This document shows, one piece after another, positions 36,658 through 47,214 of a DNA stretch of 64,000 nucleotides. Position 1 is the stretch's first letter; each line of letters starts with the position of its first letter. Both the position numbers and the translations under genes were made by a program. A model generated the notes under the pieces. It did not search any database. It was not told the origin of the DNA and saw only the letters and a list, made by a program, of their open reading frames with translations. This DNA is from Colwellia sp. 1_MG-2023 (GTDB lineage: Bacteria; Pseudomonadota; Gammaproteobacteria; Enterobacterales; Alteromonadaceae), in NCBI RefSeq assembly GCF_030546755.1, contig NZ_JAUOPE010000019.1:1-64000 (forward strand), read 5' to 3'.

Positions 36658-36821
36658 GGAATGTCCTAATGAAAACTTATCTGAAATGAGTTTAAAGATT
36701 ATCTTACTTTAGACTGAATTCAGATAATTGATTATTTTTATAATAAGAGTATAAAACTAGCGAAAAAATTTCACTATGGCTTTTGGTATAAAGTGTAAAT
36801 ATTATTGTTTTTCAGGGTAAA

Positions 36822-36853
36822 AAAACGCCTAATGAAAATACATTAGGCGTTTT
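36822..36853 (-). terminator. Rho-independent terminator after nhaB
   Basis: A 13-bp perfect stem (AAAACGCCTAATG with CATTAGGCGTTTT, six-base loop) is followed on the minus strand by a T run, 21 bases after the nhaB stop. Confidence 0.88.
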
Positions 36854-36874
36854 GAGGGGTATTAATTGAAACTA

Positions 36875-38464
36875 TTAATGACCACTTTTTATTGGTGATA
36901 TTTCATCAGCACTATGATGATTTATCAAACCAGACTCATAATATTCAGCCGTTTTTTCTTCAAGAAAACCTGAAGAAATAGCTAATAAGCCAACAATGGT
37001 TAAAACAATAGTATAAGGAAGCGCCATAACAACCATACGACCGTATGATAAACGTACTAACGGTGCTAGTGCAGACGTTAATAAGAATAAGAAAGCTGCT
37101 TGACCATTCGGCGTTGCGACACTTGGTAAGTTAGTACCCGTGTTAATTGCAACCGCTAATAAATCAAATTGATCTCTGGTAATTGTGCCAGCTACTAAGG
37201 CTTTTTGGATTTCAGTTATATAAACAGTACCCACAAACACATTATCACTAACCATAGATAATAAACCGTTAGCTAGGTAGAACATCACTAATTGCATATT
37301 GCCTTCATACGTTAATACCCATGTGATAACAGGTGTAAATAATTGTTGATCTATGATCACCGCGACAACCGCAAAGAATACGGCCAATAAAGCTGTAAAT
37401 GGAAGGGCTTCTTCAAAAGCATGGCCAATCTGGTGCTCTTCTGTAACACCAGTAAACGTTGTCGCTAAAATAATCACGGATAAACCGATTAAACCAACTG
37501 GCGCTAAATGTAGCGCAAGCCCAATAACCAACCAAATAGCAATAACCCCTTGCATAACTAACTTAGCGTTATCAATTGTTGTACGTTTTTTACTTTCTGC
37601 AATATCAAAATCATTCAATATTGTATGAACGTTAGTTGGTAATGTTACGCCGTAACCAAACCATTTTAATTTTTCTAACAACACACAAGTGATCATGCCA
37701 GCAACAAAAACAGGTGCAGTAACTGGAGACATACGGATTGCAAATTCAACGAACTCCCAACCGGCTTGCTGACCAATAATTAAATTTTGTGGTTCACCAA
37801 CAATAGTACAAACACCGCCAAGTGCTGTACCAACACCTGCATGCATTAATAAGTTACGTAAGTAGCCACGAAATTGTTGTAAATCTTCACGTGAATAGTC
37901 AGTTACTTCATGATCTAAAGTATGGTCGTGGTCATGTGTATGATCTTTACCAGAGGCTACTTTGTGATAAACCGAGTAAAATCCTATCGCGACACTGATA
38001 ATTACCGCGATAACCGTTAAGGCATCCAAAAATGCTGAAAGGAAAGCGCCGGAAAAACAAAATAAAAGCGAGACTAAAGTTTTAGAACGTACCTTAGTGA
38101 CTATTTTTGTAAACAAAAACAGTAATAAGTTTTTCATAAAGTAAATGCCTGCCACCATAAAGATTAGTAGCAAAATCACTTCAAAATTTACGATCATTTC
38201 ATGCATCACTTGTGAGGGGGATGTCATTCCTATCGCTACCGCTTCAATGGCGAGTAAACCACCTGGTTGCAATGGATAACACTTTAACGCCATTGCTAGT
38301 GTAAATATAAACTCAATCACTAATGCCCATCCTGCAATATAAGGACTCACAAAGAAATAGATGATTGGATTAATAATTAAAAAAGCAATAATGGCGAATT
38401 TATACCACTCTGGCGAGTTTCCGAGGAAGTTCTTATAAAAAGCACTCATAGATGATTGTTGCAT
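36875..38464 (-). CDS. nhaB: Sodium/proton antiporter NhaB
   Basis: This 529-residue transporter has about 12 membrane helices. The N-terminus [25 protein letters not shown] is diagnostic. A His-rich cytoplasmic loop ([14 protein letters not shown], about residue 185) stands out and could bind metal or sense pH. The ATG at 38464 follows AGGG and is chosen over one nine codons upstream. It is divergent from fadR, as in E. coli. It exports sodium at neutral to alkaline pH. Confidence 0.94.
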   Translation of the reverse strand: MQQSSMSAFYKNFLGNSPEWYKFAIIAFLIINPIIYFFVSPYIAGWALVIEFIFTLAMALKCYPLQPGGLLAIEAVAIGMTSPSQVMHEMIVNFEVILLLIFMVAGIYFMKNLLLFLFTKIVTKVRSKTLVSLLFCFSGAFLSAFLDALTVIAVIISVAIGFYSVYHKVASGKDHTHDHDHTLDHEVTDYSREDLQQFRGYLRNLLMHAGVGTALGGVCTIVGEPQNLIIGQQAGWEFVEFAIRMSPVTAPVFVAGMITCVLLEKLKWFGYGVTLPTNVHTILNDFDIAESKKRTTIDNAKLVMQGVIAIWLVIGLALHLAPVGLIGLSVIILATTFTGVTEEHQIGHAFEEALPFTALLAVFFAVVAVIIDQQLFTPVITWVLTYEGNMQLVMFYLANGLLSMVSDNVFVGTVYITEIQKALVAGTITRDQFDLLAVAINTGTNLPSVATPNGQAAFLFLLTSALAPLVRLSYGRMVVMALPYTIVLTIVGLLAISSGFLEEKTAEYYESGLINHHSADEISPIKSGH

Positions 38465-38625
38465 ATTGACCCTTTTAAATAGGTTGAACAAACGGCTAAC
38501 TAGCGTTAATTGTTTGTTGTTATTATTAATTATTAGACACTTTAAGTAGTTTAAGCATTAATGCCTAGCTTGTAAAATAGAATCATCTTAACTTTAAAAT
38601 AACTTTCTTGTACCAAAAAATTCTT

Positions 38626-38638
38626 CTGGTACAATCAG
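38626..38638 (+). promoter_or_regulatory. Candidate FadR operator overlapping the fadR -10 region
   Basis: CTGGTACAATCAG resembles the FadR site CTGGTCNGACCAG (CTGGT and CAG arms conserved) and covers a TACAAT -10 box 34 bases upstream of fadR. A wider perfect repeat, TTGTACCA (38608-38615) and TGGTACAA (38627-38634), also spans it. Autoregulation by FadR is an inference. Confidence 0.45.
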
Positions 38639-38673
38639 TTTAATTTATTTTATTAGAAGTTGCGTGGAGCCTT

Positions 38674-39384
38674 ATGGTTATTAAAGCACACAGTCCTGCA
38701 GGGTTTGCGGAGCAGTATATTGTCGAATCTATTTGGAATGGCGGATTTCCTCCTGGCTCAATACTTCCTGCCGAGAGAGAGCTTTCAGAGCTTATTGGTG
38801 TTACAAGAACGACATTACGAGAAGTGCTACAAAGGTTAGCGCGAGATGGTTGGTTAACGATAAAACATGGTAAACCAACAAAAGTGAATAATTTTTGGGA
38901 AACGTCTAGCTTAAATATCTTAGAAACTTTAGCACAACTGGATCAAGACGGTATTCCTGATCTCGTCGATAATTTAATGTCAGCTCGTACTAACATTAGT
39001 GCGATTTATGTTCGTGGTGCGATAAAGAACAACCCTGAAGCAACAATTAAATTACTAAAAGCATATAAAACGATAGAAGATACAGGTGAAGCATTCGCTG
39101 AATTTGATTATCTCTTAAATAAAGAATTAGTCGTTGCTTCTGGAAATTCTATTTATTTATTAATATTAAATGGTTTTAGAGGGCTTTATTCTCGAATAGG
39201 TAGTTTGTATTTTGCTCATCCTAAGGGCCGCGAAATTACCCGTACGTATTATGATAAACTTATTGAGCTTGCCAATGAAGGGAAGCATGATGAGTCAATT
39301 TATACCGTTCGCAAATACGGTATTGAGTCAGGTAAACTTTGGTCTGAACTTAAAGATGATGTTTTAAAAGAGTTGGCAGAGTAG
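38674..39384 (+). CDS. fadR: Fatty acid metabolism regulator FadR
   Basis: This 236-residue GntR-family regulator has an N-terminal winged helix ([30 protein letters not shown]) and an all-helical acyl-CoA binding domain. It represses beta-oxidation genes and activates fabA/fabB; long-chain acyl-CoA releases it from DNA. Sequence and position next to nhaB match E. coli fadR. Confidence 0.95.
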   Translation: MVIKAHSPAGFAEQYIVESIWNGGFPPGSILPAERELSELIGVTRTTLREVLQRLARDGWLTIKHGKPTKVNNFWETSSLNILETLAQLDQDGIPDLVDNLMSARTNISAIYVRGAIKNNPEATIKLLKAYKTIEDTGEAFAEFDYLLNKELVVASGNSIYLLILNGFRGLYSRIGSLYFAHPKGREITRTYYDKLIELANEGKHDESIYTVRKYGIESGKLWSELKDDVLKELAE

Positions 39385-39425
39385 TTTACGCGAAAAAACT
39401 AAAACTTTTATGTTTTCGCTTAAAG

Positions 39426-39460
39426 AAAGACTGCTGAGATTTCAGCAGTCTTTTGTTTTT
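39426..39460 (+). terminator. Rho-independent terminator after fadR
   Basis: AAAGACTGCTGA pairs with TCAGCAGTCTTT around a four-base loop, followed by TGTTTTT, 42 bases after the fadR stop. Confidence 0.9.
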
Positions 39461-39526
39461 CTAAATATCAATCACAACAAGCCTTATTCAATCTTATTCT
39501 CATTTACTTTATTTTGTTAATCAATA

Positions 39527-40060
39527 ATGCGCCTATTAAAATCAACCATTCATCCTGACATAGAAAAGTTATCAAGCAATCAATTTACCCGCAAAGCGAC
39601 TCGAGCGATTGTCTTTAAAGGAGAAGAAATTCTACTTTTATACACCAAGCGATATCATGATTATAGTTTACCTGGTGGCGGTATTGATGACGGTGAAAGT
39701 AAAATTGACGGGCTTATTCGAGAATTAAAAGAAGAAACCGGTGCCCACAATGTTCAAAATATTCAAGCGTTTGGTGTCTATGAAGAGTATCGGCCTTGGT
39801 ATAAAAATGACGTTGATATTGTACATATGCTGTCGTATTGTTTTGTATGTACTATTGATGATGTTTTACAGGAGACAGCACTAGAAACTCATGAAATTAA
39901 CAATGGCATGCGTCCTGTGTGGATTAATATTCATGAGGCAATTAAACATAACGAGCACACTATAAAACACAGTGAAAATAAAGGACTCTCAATTGAGCGA
40001 GAAACTTTTTTACTTAAATTAATTGTCTCGGAATTGCTGACAAATGATGATAAAAAATAA
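39527..40060 (+). CDS. Nudix hydrolase
   Basis: This 177-residue protein has a complete Nudix box from about residue 51: GGGIDDGESKIDGLIRELKEETGA, with the RELKEE core. It hydrolyses a nucleoside diphosphate linked to another moiety; the substrate cannot be told. No strong ribosome binding site is seen and the ATG stands close to the -10-like upstream sequence. Confidence 0.88.
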   Translation: MRLLKSTIHPDIEKLSSNQFTRKATRAIVFKGEEILLLYTKRYHDYSLPGGGIDDGESKIDGLIRELKEETGAHNVQNIQAFGVYEEYRPWYKNDVDIVHMLSYCFVCTIDDVLQETALETHEINNGMRPVWINIHEAIKHNEHTIKHSENKGLSIERETFLLKLIVSELLTNDDKK

Positions 40061-40090
40061 GCGCATAAAAAGAATAATTTATGCGCTTAT
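40057..40090. terminator. Bidirectional terminator between the Nudix and CheX-like genes
   Basis: A perfect 13-bp stem (ATAAGCGCATAAA with TTTATGCGCTTAT, eight-base loop) lies between two convergent genes and overlaps the Nudix stop codon. Confidence 0.8.
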
Positions 40091-40123
40091 TAATCATGTT
40101 AACCGTTAAAATAGCCAGTGAAG

Positions 40124-41068
40124 TTAGGCAATTTTTAAATAGTTTTTGATGATTTCGGCACCGTTATCGGCTTGAATCGGTTTAAAGATAAACCCTGAAA
40201 CGCCACTTTGCTGACATTCATCCACTAAACCTTTATCAGTCACGGAAGATAACATCACTACAGGTACATCAGAGCCGATGGCTCGAATAGTTTTTAAGGC
40301 TTCATTGCCATTCATATTTGTCATGACAACATCCATAAACATAAAATCTGGCTTTTCGGTTTTAACGGCTTCTACGGCAGTAAGGCCATCATCGGCTTCT
40401 ATAACATCGTGATAACCTAAACTTGCAAGGAAACGTTTTAGCGCTTTTCTAATCATGGCACTGTCATCAACGAGTAATACTTTACTGTGTAAAGGTAATG
40501 GTTTGCTATGAGGATTTGCAATGCCAGTACTTTGTTCACGTTCAACATTGGTTGTTTGAAAATTAACATTACGCACCAACAAATTAAAATAATATCTTCC
40601 CACGCCTTCAACGCTAATTGGCACGGTCACAATTTCTTTCACCCCTTCAAGGTATTTTTCCATATCATCAAAATTATGGATAAAATATGGACTGGAAAAA
40701 TCAAACTTCAAGTTATTTCTACTGAGTAAGTCAGTAGCACGCCCAACAATAGTATTTCCCCATTCTGCTAAGGCATTACTTAACTCTTCATTAATTTCTT
40801 GATAGTCATATTTTTCGTCGAACATATTTTGGCAAACTGAGTTACCAATGGCGACTGCCGTTTCCGGGTAATGATGCATCATTATAACCCCATCTAAACA
40901 ACCGGTAATATTTGAACAAACGGCATAACCTTTAAAGCGAAAATCTTCAACTTTATCTAAAAAAGCATCACCTGAACTACCTGTTAAACTAGTCATCGAT
41001 TTTAAACTAGCAATAGATTCGTTAATAAATGGATGTAATGTAACTTTATAAATTGTATTAATTGACAT
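40124..41068 (-). CDS. CheX-like phosphatase domain fused to a receiver domain
   Basis: In this 314-residue protein, residues about 1-175 resemble the CheX/CheC phosphatase fold, including an ExxN motif (NALAEWGNTIVGRA) and the preceding GVIMMHHYPETAVAI strand pair. Residues about 190-314 form a response-regulator receiver with VDDSA, the phospho-acceptor in FMDVVMTNMNG and a conserved KP near the end. Such proteins may both receive and remove phosphate in chemotaxis-like pathways. No histidine kinase is adjacent. Confidence 0.75.
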   Translation of the reverse strand: MSINTIYKVTLHPFINESIASLKSMTSLTGSSGDAFLDKVEDFRFKGYAVCSNITGCLDGVIMMHHYPETAVAIGNSVCQNMFDEKYDYQEINEELSNALAEWGNTIVGRATDLLSRNNLKFDFSSPYFIHNFDDMEKYLEGVKEIVTVPISVEGVGRYYFNLLVRNVNFQTTNVEREQSTGIANPHSKPLPLHSKVLLVDDSAMIRKALKRFLASLGYHDVIEADDGLTAVEAVKTEKPDFMFMDVVMTNMNGNEALKTIRAIGSDVPVVMLSSVTDKGLVDECQQSGVSGFIFKPIQADNGAEIIKNYLKIA

Positions 41069-41148
41069 GAAATACCTTCAGTTATTATTGTTATTAAGTG
41101 AATAAGCTACTAGAGCCGTTGTAGTTTTGCAAGGCAGCCGTTATTTTT

Positions 41149-42603
41149 TTATCCTCTTTGCAATAACGGTTTTAAGAGTAATAAACCTTGTTGAATGTTT
41201 TCCTCGTTTTGTCCACTAAAGCCCAAACGAATGAATCTATTTTGATTTCGTTCAGCCATCAAATGAAAGGCATTTTCAGCTAAAATGAATATATCTAACT
41301 CTTTTGCTTTTAGCGCGATTTGCTCTGCATTTTTCCCCACATCAACCCATAAAGCCATGCCTCCTGGGGGAACACTGAAATTAATTGCTAAGCCTTCCTG
41401 TTGAAAGGCCGTAAGAAGGTTTACCATGCATTGTCGTCGTTTCTGATAAATTCGAGTGGCTTTTCTTAAATGGCGTTCAAATCCACCTTCTTTCATCCAT
41501 CTTGACACCGCATCTTGTGAAATAATATTCGCTTTATGATTAACCATCGTCCGATAATTAATTAAGTGAGGAGCTAAAGACTTATCTACCGCCATAATGC
41601 CTAAACGCATTGCTGGAAACATTAACTTTGAAAAGCTTGATAAATATATGATTAGCCCTGAAGGATCTGTTGCTGCCATTGGCGCAAGTGGTTGAGTATC
41701 ATAATGAAATTCATGATCATAATCGTCTTCAATAATGGCGACATTATATTTCTGGGCTAAACGGTATACGTTTATTCTTTCACTTACCGGTAATGTCGTG
41801 GTTGTCGGGTATTGATGCAAAGGTGTTAAATACAAGAGTTTAATACTGTGTTTTTTTAACATGGATTCTAGATGTTTAACGTCAATACCTTGGTTTGTTT
41901 GATTTATGCCGATTAATTCAGCGCCAGCGCTTTCAAATGCTTGCCAAGCAGGGCGATAGCCTAAACTTTCAACCGCCACTTTATCTCCTTTGGTTAATAA
42001 CACTTGAGAAAGAATATAGAGCGCTTCTTGTGTACCGTTAACCACGATAATTTCTTTATCCTTGATTGATCGTACTCGTCGCAAATACTTAGCAGTCTCA
42101 TGGATAAAAGAGGGAAAACCGGCATTATCACCATAATTTAACTCTTTTATCGCAGGACGGCTTAAAGCGGCATTCATATGTGAACGAAAATCGTTAAAAG
42201 GAAAAATTGATATATCTGGATTACCGCCTGCAAAATTATATAAGAACTGACTAGCGGGTTTTTGTGATTTAGTGCTGTTGTCTTTAACTATCTGCCATTG
42301 ATAGTGAATTTCATTCTTAAATGCTGTTTGCTCTGTTTGTGAAACTTGGTGAACAGGTAAATTTTTGCTTACCTGATAACCTTGTCGCTCTTTAGATTCA
42401 ACCCATCCTTGCGCGATTAATTCCTGATATGCCGCCATAATAGTATGCCTATTCACCTGCAATTGTTTAGCTAGTATTCGAGCCGAAGGTAAATTTTCTG
42501 AAGGAGCAACATGACCTTGTGTAATCGCATGACGAATAGCGTGCGCAATATTCAAGTATTGTTGTCTATGCTTTGTGGTGACTGTTATGTTTAAAGAATG
42601 CAT
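41149..42603 (-). CDS. MocR-type GntR/aminotransferase regulator
   Basis: This protein of about 484 residues has an N-terminal GntR helix-turn-helix (SENLPSARILAKQLQVNRHTIMAAYQEL) and a fold-type I aminotransferase domain (about 110-480). The pyridoxal phosphate lysine lies in SSFSKLMFPAMRLG. The ATG at 42603 gives the usual start; the frame is open 31 codons upstream, but that would overlap the divergent GNAT gene. MocR proteins usually control a neighbouring gene, here probably that GNAT. Confidence 0.9.
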   Translation of the reverse strand: MHSLNITVTTKHRQQYLNIAHAIRHAITQGHVAPSENLPSARILAKQLQVNRHTIMAAYQELIAQGWVESKERQGYQVSKNLPVHQVSQTEQTAFKNEIHYQWQIVKDNSTKSQKPASQFLYNFAGGNPDISIFPFNDFRSHMNAALSRPAIKELNYGDNAGFPSFIHETAKYLRRVRSIKDKEIIVVNGTQEALYILSQVLLTKGDKVAVESLGYRPAWQAFESAGAELIGINQTNQGIDVKHLESMLKKHSIKLLYLTPLHQYPTTTTLPVSERINVYRLAQKYNVAIIEDDYDHEFHYDTQPLAPMAATDPSGLIIYLSSFSKLMFPAMRLGIMAVDKSLAPHLINYRTMVNHKANIISQDAVSRWMKEGGFERHLRKATRIYQKRRQCMVNLLTAFQQEGLAINFSVPPGGMALWVDVGKNAEQIALKAKELDIFILAENAFHLMAERNQNRFIRLGFSGQNEENIQQGLLLLKPLLQRG

Positions 42604-42686
42604 TGGTCTAGCACAAAAAATAATTCTGGTTGTTTTGTTTATACCACAAATAAAGATAATAGCCTTATTGATTTTGGAGCTAAACC

Positions 42687-43286
42687 ATGAAAACAAACGA
42701 AGTGTTCAATCCTCAACCTACTACCTTATTTACCGATAAAGTTATCTTACGACCTTTAAGTATTGAGCATCTTGATGAGTTTTATCAAGCAGGCGCCTTT
42801 CCAGATATTTGGCGTTGGTCGTTACCCGATAAATGCACTTCAAAAGAAGTCACTAAAAACTGGTTAATATATTCTGAAGAAATGATGAATAAAGGTGATC
42901 ATGTTGCTTATGCTATTTTTGATAAAGCGAGCGAAGAGTTTGTCGGTAGTACCCGTTTTTGTTCAATAAAACCGGAAGACAGGAATATTGAGATAGGTTT
43001 TACTTTTATCACACCAACCTTCCAACGTAGTTATATTAATACTCATGCGAAATATTGTTTACTTAAATATGCCTTTGAAGAGTTGGCAGCCATTCGAGTT
43101 GAATTTAAAACGCATGAAAAAAACGAAAAATCTAGAAACGCAATTGCGCGTTTAGGAGCGAAATTTGAAGGAATATTGCGAAATCAGCGAATTTTATCTG
43201 ATGGCAGTTATCGTAATACAGCAATTTTCTCAATTATTGACACTGAATGGCCAGTTGTTAAGCGTAACTTAGAAAGTAAAATATAA
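42687..43286 (+). CDS. RimJ/RimL-type GNAT acetyltransferase
   Basis: This 199-residue GNAT of the RimJ/RimL type (TDKVILRPLSIEHLDEFY, IGFTFITPTFQRSYINTHAKYCLL, SRNAIARLGAKFEGILRNQRI) usually acetylates protein N-termini or small amines. It is divergent from a MocR-type regulator across an 83-base gap, which suggests control by it. GGAGC precedes the ATG. Confidence 0.9.
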   Translation: MKTNEVFNPQPTTLFTDKVILRPLSIEHLDEFYQAGAFPDIWRWSLPDKCTSKEVTKNWLIYSEEMMNKGDHVAYAIFDKASEEFVGSTRFCSIKPEDRNIEIGFTFITPTFQRSYINTHAKYCLLKYAFEELAAIRVEFKTHEKNEKSRNAIARLGAKFEGILRNQRILSDGSYRNTAIFSIIDTEWPVVKRNLESKI

Positions 43287-43422
43287 TGTCAATTATATCC
43301 GTAGTAATGAAATCAGTTTATATGTAACCGGTTTCATACCTGTATAGTTAAATAAACTTTGATAAGCGTTTACTAGTTGAGCTATCCTTTATTTATTAGT
43401 ATTTCTTTATTATTTGGTTTAT

Positions 43423-45444
43423 ATGCAATTAAAAGTTACTCATAAAGTTATTATAGGTTTTGCTGTTGTCGTACTCTTACTATTTGTGGCAAGTATAAGC
43501 TCAATAAAAATACTTTCAGGGATCAAAACAGCGACATCACAAGTCGACCAATTTGCCATTCCTGTGCAAAACCACAGCAGTAAAGTTCAAATTCTGCTAT
43601 TAAAACAAGCGAAATTATCATCGCTTATACCTTATGTTGTTAATGAAAATAAATTAACTGAACTGAAACAACAGTTTAATGATGTAGGTACTGAGCTAAA
43701 TTTAGAAGTATCAAAAATAGACAGGTTACTCGCTAATCATCAAAGTGCTAGTTTTTTGAAAGACTTTAAAAAGCACTATTTACCTTATTCAAACACAGTA
43801 GATGTGATGTTTGCCGATAAAGAGTCGATACTTTCTCAACAAGTTGAAATAACAAACCAAAAAGATGGCTTAGTTGAAACGTTGAGAAGCGTTGAAGATC
43901 AATTAGTTGAATTATCGTATCTTGAAGATCCTGAAAATGAAAACTTGCTTGAGCAATTATCTTCAGTATCAGTGCAAGTAGAAGGCTATCTAATCAGTTT
44001 AAGTGAGTCGATTGAAACTATTCCTAGTATTAATACCATGGAAAATGCGTTAAGCGTTGAAGAGTCGGTAGTGATTGGTTTTGATAATACCAAACCATTA
44101 TTAGATTATTTAAAGCGCTTAAGCCAAGGGCATAAAAGTTTTGAAATTATTGATAAGGTAAATGTGGATTTTGAAACTTTAACGCCACTAATTTCAGGTG
44201 AGCAAAGCTTATCTCAGATGAAAGTAGGACAATTAACTCAAGTGAGTGAGCTTGATCAACAGTCGCTTCTCGCTGAAAGCCAAGTAAATAGTTCTGTTGT
44301 CGCCATAGATAAATTGCTTGTAGCTTTTAATAATCAAGTAAATACTTTACAGGCAAAAGTGCTAAACGATGTTGATAAAGGGCAAACATCCACTTGGGTT
44401 TTACTGTTAATCATCAGTGTTGTTAGTTCAATAATTTCTTTTGTCACGGTTCGCTCAATGAGCTTGCCACTCGTGAGAATTAATAAAGCGTTAGCGCATA
44501 TTGCTAAAGGCGATCTTTCACGCCAGCTTACTGTTGAATCGGAAGATGAATATGGGATTTTGTCTAAAAATGTCAACTTAGTCGTGGAAGACTTACGTTC
44601 TCTTGTTGGTGAAATTAGTACTAATTGTCATTTACTTAATAATGCTGCTGAATTATCAAGCAGTGAAGTGGCTGAAATTGTAAATTCGTTAGAGCAGCAG
44701 CAAAATACCGTTAAAGAAGTAACGGATATTACAACCCAGCTAAATATTAGTGCTGATAATGTTTTACAACAAGCAGAGTCTGCTGAAGAGCAAATGTCTG
44801 CCGCACTTAGCCAAAGTGATGATTTAAAAACAATTGCAAATAATACTAATCAACAAATCTCGAGCTTATCTACCGGTTTAGATACAACCAGTAACTTGAT
44901 CGATGAATTACAACAAGAATCAACAAATATAGGTGGTATTTTAGAAACCATTCAAAGTATTGCAGATCAAACTAATTTATTAGCACTTAATGCTGCAATA
45001 GAAGCAGCTCGAGCAGGTGAAAGTGGAAGAGGTTTTGCTGTTGTAGCTGACGAAGTCAGAATGCTTGCCAGTCGAACACAAGAATCAACGGCTGAAATTA
45101 ACGTGATGATCACGTCATTACAAAGTAAAACACAAAGAGCTGTGCTAGAAGTTAACGAAGGAAGAACAGAGGCGGAAAATTGTCAAGAACATACCATTAA
45201 ATTATTGGAAACATTGAATTTAATTACTCAAGCAATTGAGCAAATGCACACAATGAGTTTAGATATTGCTAAATCTGCTCATCAACAAAATACTTTAAGC
45301 GGTGATATTAATCATAGTATTAACGATGTTGTGCAATTAAGTCAGTACAGTAACGATAAATCACTTTCTACCTTATCACATAGTAAAGAAGTCGCGAGTT
45401 TAGCGCAGAAGTTGGATAAATCTGTTGATGAATTTAACTTATAG
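43423..45444 (+). CDS. Methyl-accepting chemotaxis protein
   Basis: This chemoreceptor of 673 residues has one helix at 8-30, a periplasmic helical sensor of about 290 residues, a second helix ([19 protein letters not shown]), a HAMP domain and a cytoplasmic coiled coil with the conserved tip [21 protein letters not shown]. It passes ligand signals to CheA/CheW. The ATG at 43423 is preferred over a TTG three codons upstream. The ligand is unknown. Confidence 0.93.
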   Translation: MQLKVTHKVIIGFAVVVLLLFVASISSIKILSGIKTATSQVDQFAIPVQNHSSKVQILLLKQAKLSSLIPYVVNENKLTELKQQFNDVGTELNLEVSKIDRLLANHQSASFLKDFKKHYLPYSNTVDVMFADKESILSQQVEITNQKDGLVETLRSVEDQLVELSYLEDPENENLLEQLSSVSVQVEGYLISLSESIETIPSINTMENALSVEESVVIGFDNTKPLLDYLKRLSQGHKSFEIIDKVNVDFETLTPLISGEQSLSQMKVGQLTQVSELDQQSLLAESQVNSSVVAIDKLLVAFNNQVNTLQAKVLNDVDKGQTSTWVLLLIISVVSSIISFVTVRSMSLPLVRINKALAHIAKGDLSRQLTVESEDEYGILSKNVNLVVEDLRSLVGEISTNCHLLNNAAELSSSEVAEIVNSLEQQQNTVKEVTDITTQLNISADNVLQQAESAEEQMSAALSQSDDLKTIANNTNQQISSLSTGLDTTSNLIDELQQESTNIGGILETIQSIADQTNLLALNAAIEAARAGESGRGFAVVADEVRMLASRTQESTAEINVMITSLQSKTQRAVLEVNEGRTEAENCQEHTIKLLETLNLITQAIEQMHTMSLDIAKSAHQQNTLSGDINHSINDVVQLSQYSNDKSLSTLSHSKEVASLAQKLDKSVDEFNL

Positions 45445-45466
45445 TACTTTTTAGGAACATTAATAA

Positions 45467-46105
45467 GTGTATATTCCGAAACATTTTCAAGAACTTAATA
45501 AAGACAAGTTAATCGAACTTATTGGACAATATCCCTTTGCGAGTTTAATCACCCATACAGCTTCAGGTATTGAAGTTAATCATCTTCCCTTTTATTTACA
45601 GAAAAAAGAAGGGGAGAGCGCACTTTTCTCTCATATTGCCAAAGCGAATCCGTTATGGAAAACCGTACCGGCTGGTGCAGAAATATTAATTGTTTTTAAT
45701 GGGCCAAACGCATACATTTCGCCTAATTATTACCCTTCAAAACAAGAGCATGGACGCGCTGTTCCTACGTGGAATTATGTTGCTGTTCATGTTAAAGGGA
45801 CAATTAAGTTTCTACATAATAACGAAAATAAATTAGCGGTTGTTAGCGCTCTAACAAACCTTCAGGAAGCACATCAGCCTACACCTTGGTCGGTAAGCGA
45901 TGCACCAAGCATGTATATAGAAAAAATGTTATCTGCCATTGTAGGGGTTGAGGTAGAAATAACCTCTATCACTGGGAAATGGAAAGTGAGCCAAAATCAA
46001 TCGTTGGAAAATCAACAAGGTGTGATTAATGGCTTAGCGACTTCTGGGGAGATGCCGCTTACAGATTTAGCATCAATAATGACTGAAGCAATATCTATAG
46101 ATTAG
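45467..46105 (+). CDS. FMN-binding negative transcriptional regulator (PaiB family)
   Basis: This 212-residue flavin-binding split-barrel protein of the PaiB family begins with the typical MYIPKHFQELNKDKLIELIGQYPFASLIT and carries HLPFYLQ and VPTWNYVAVHVKG. The start is a GTG preceded by AGGAA. It begins 22 bases after the chemoreceptor and is read in the same direction. Members bind FMN or heme; DNA binding is inferred from the Bacillus gene. Confidence 0.9.
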   Translation: MYIPKHFQELNKDKLIELIGQYPFASLITHTASGIEVNHLPFYLQKKEGESALFSHIAKANPLWKTVPAGAEILIVFNGPNAYISPNYYPSKQEHGRAVPTWNYVAVHVKGTIKFLHNNENKLAVVSALTNLQEAHQPTPWSVSDAPSMYIEKMLSAIVGVEVEITSITGKWKVSQNQSLENQQGVINGLATSGEMPLTDLASIMTEAISID

Positions 46106-46112
46106 GTCATTA

Positions 46113-46445
46113 TTATGCAAGGATAATAGGAATTTTTAACGACTCTGTTTTTAGCAATTTTTCTGCAATTTCTGGCGATACTTGATAAAATTCATTGACA
46201 TATTTTTTAGCGTCTAAATACTCTCTAACTTGTTTTTTTATTTGGCATGGATTATCACAATAAAGCTGAAATACCACTTGATATTCGCCTGGAGTCGTTT
46301 TTGATAAAGTTTTCGCATACTCGTTTGGTGATTCAGGTGTGCAACCTATTCTGATCACATCAGAAAAGAGCGAATGTCTCATTACGTAAACATTCCCTTT
46401 AGAAACCTTCTCTTTAATTTCATTCATATACGCACTTTTATTCAA
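46113..46445 (-). CDS. GIY-YIG-related (T5orf172-like) small protein
   Basis: This 110-residue protein has the core GNVYVMRHSLFSDVIRIGCT, SPNEYAKTLSKTTPGEYQVVF and a closing helix. This matches the T5orf172/MUG113 branch of the GIY-YIG superfamily. The GIY motif is degenerate (NVYVM) but Arg in VIRIG is kept, so activity is uncertain. It stands alone and need not be a mobile-element nuclease. Confidence 0.65.
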   Translation of the reverse strand: MNKSAYMNEIKEKVSKGNVYVMRHSLFSDVIRIGCTPESPNEYAKTLSKTTPGEYQVVFQLYCDNPCQIKKQVREYLDAKKYVNEFYQVSPEIAEKLLKTESLKIPIILA

Positions 46446-46612
46446 ATCTTTTGAGTTGATTCCATATGCAAAACTTGTTGAACAGTATATTCGTTATTAT
46501 ATATAAATCAAAACATTATCATTAACGTTGAATGATAAAACTGCCAGATTTTGAAAACTTTTAGGTAAGTTGAATATGTTTGTTTTTCTAGTTCAGTGAG
46601 TTTCAGATAAAA

Positions 46613-46640
46613 AAAAGCCACGTAAACTACGTGGCTAAAA
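46613..46640 (-). terminator. Rho-independent terminator after the DUF3718 gene
   Basis: AGCCACGTA pairs with TACGTGGCT around a three-base loop, and on the minus strand it is followed by a long T run, about 50 bases after the DUF3718 stop. Confidence 0.88.
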
Positions 46641-46684
46641 AGTCTTTGTAAGGGGAGTTACAAAAAAACTAAAACTTTTCTTTA

Positions 46685-47116
46685 TTAAGTGTTGCTATAA
46701 CGCTTAACAAATTGACTAATGCTCAAACCGTTACAAACCATTTCATTAACGTCATATTTTGTAGTACCTACCACTGATTCAATACCCGTTTTTACTGCTT
46801 GAGCACAGATTTTTGACTCAATAGAGTTATTTGCTGGTTTGATAAAAACTGCTTTAACGTTTGATTTTACAGGCTGTGCTTTAAATGAATTTGAAAAATC
46901 ACGAATGTTTTGACCGTTACAAGTAATGTTAAAAGCATAAACATTATTCATTTTATCAGCTTGCTTTTTCGCAGCTCTATAGCCATCTGTTGCCGCTAAA
47001 ATACAAATTTTACTTTCTACTGAGCTATCTAATGAAACAAATTTCACATTTGAATTTGAAGCATTTGCTGTTGAAGCGAATAAAACTACAGATAAAACCG
47101 TTAATAAATTTTTCAT
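46685..47116 (-). CDS. DUF3718 family exported protein with two repeats
   Basis: This protein of 143 residues has a signal peptide (KNLLTVLSVVLFASTANAS) and two copies of a 45-residue unit, each with a pair of cysteines: VESKICILAATDGY to ITCNGQNIRDF and IESKICAQAVKTGI to MVCNGLSISQF. Each repeat is likely held by a disulfide. This is the DUF3718 family, frequent in Colwellia and relatives. The ATG at 47116 gives the signal peptide. Function unknown. Confidence 0.85.
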   Translation of the reverse strand: MKNLLTVLSVVLFASTANASNSNVKFVSLDSSVESKICILAATDGYRAAKKQADKMNNVYAFNITCNGQNIRDFSNSFKAQPVKSNVKAVFIKPANNSIESKICAQAVKTGIESVVGTTKYDVNEMVCNGLSISQFVKRYSNT

Positions 47117-47214
47117 ATAAACCTCTAAATCACGTTGGAAATAAATTGGCTTAAGTGCCAATCACTTAAGATAGAGTAATTATACTAATTTATTTTTGCT
47201 TGTAAAGGTATTTC

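Noticed and set aside
46113-46445. GIY-YIG-like protein as a homing endonuclease or phage remnant
   Set aside because: No intron, phage gene or mobile element is near, and neighbouring genes are ordinary chromosomal ones.
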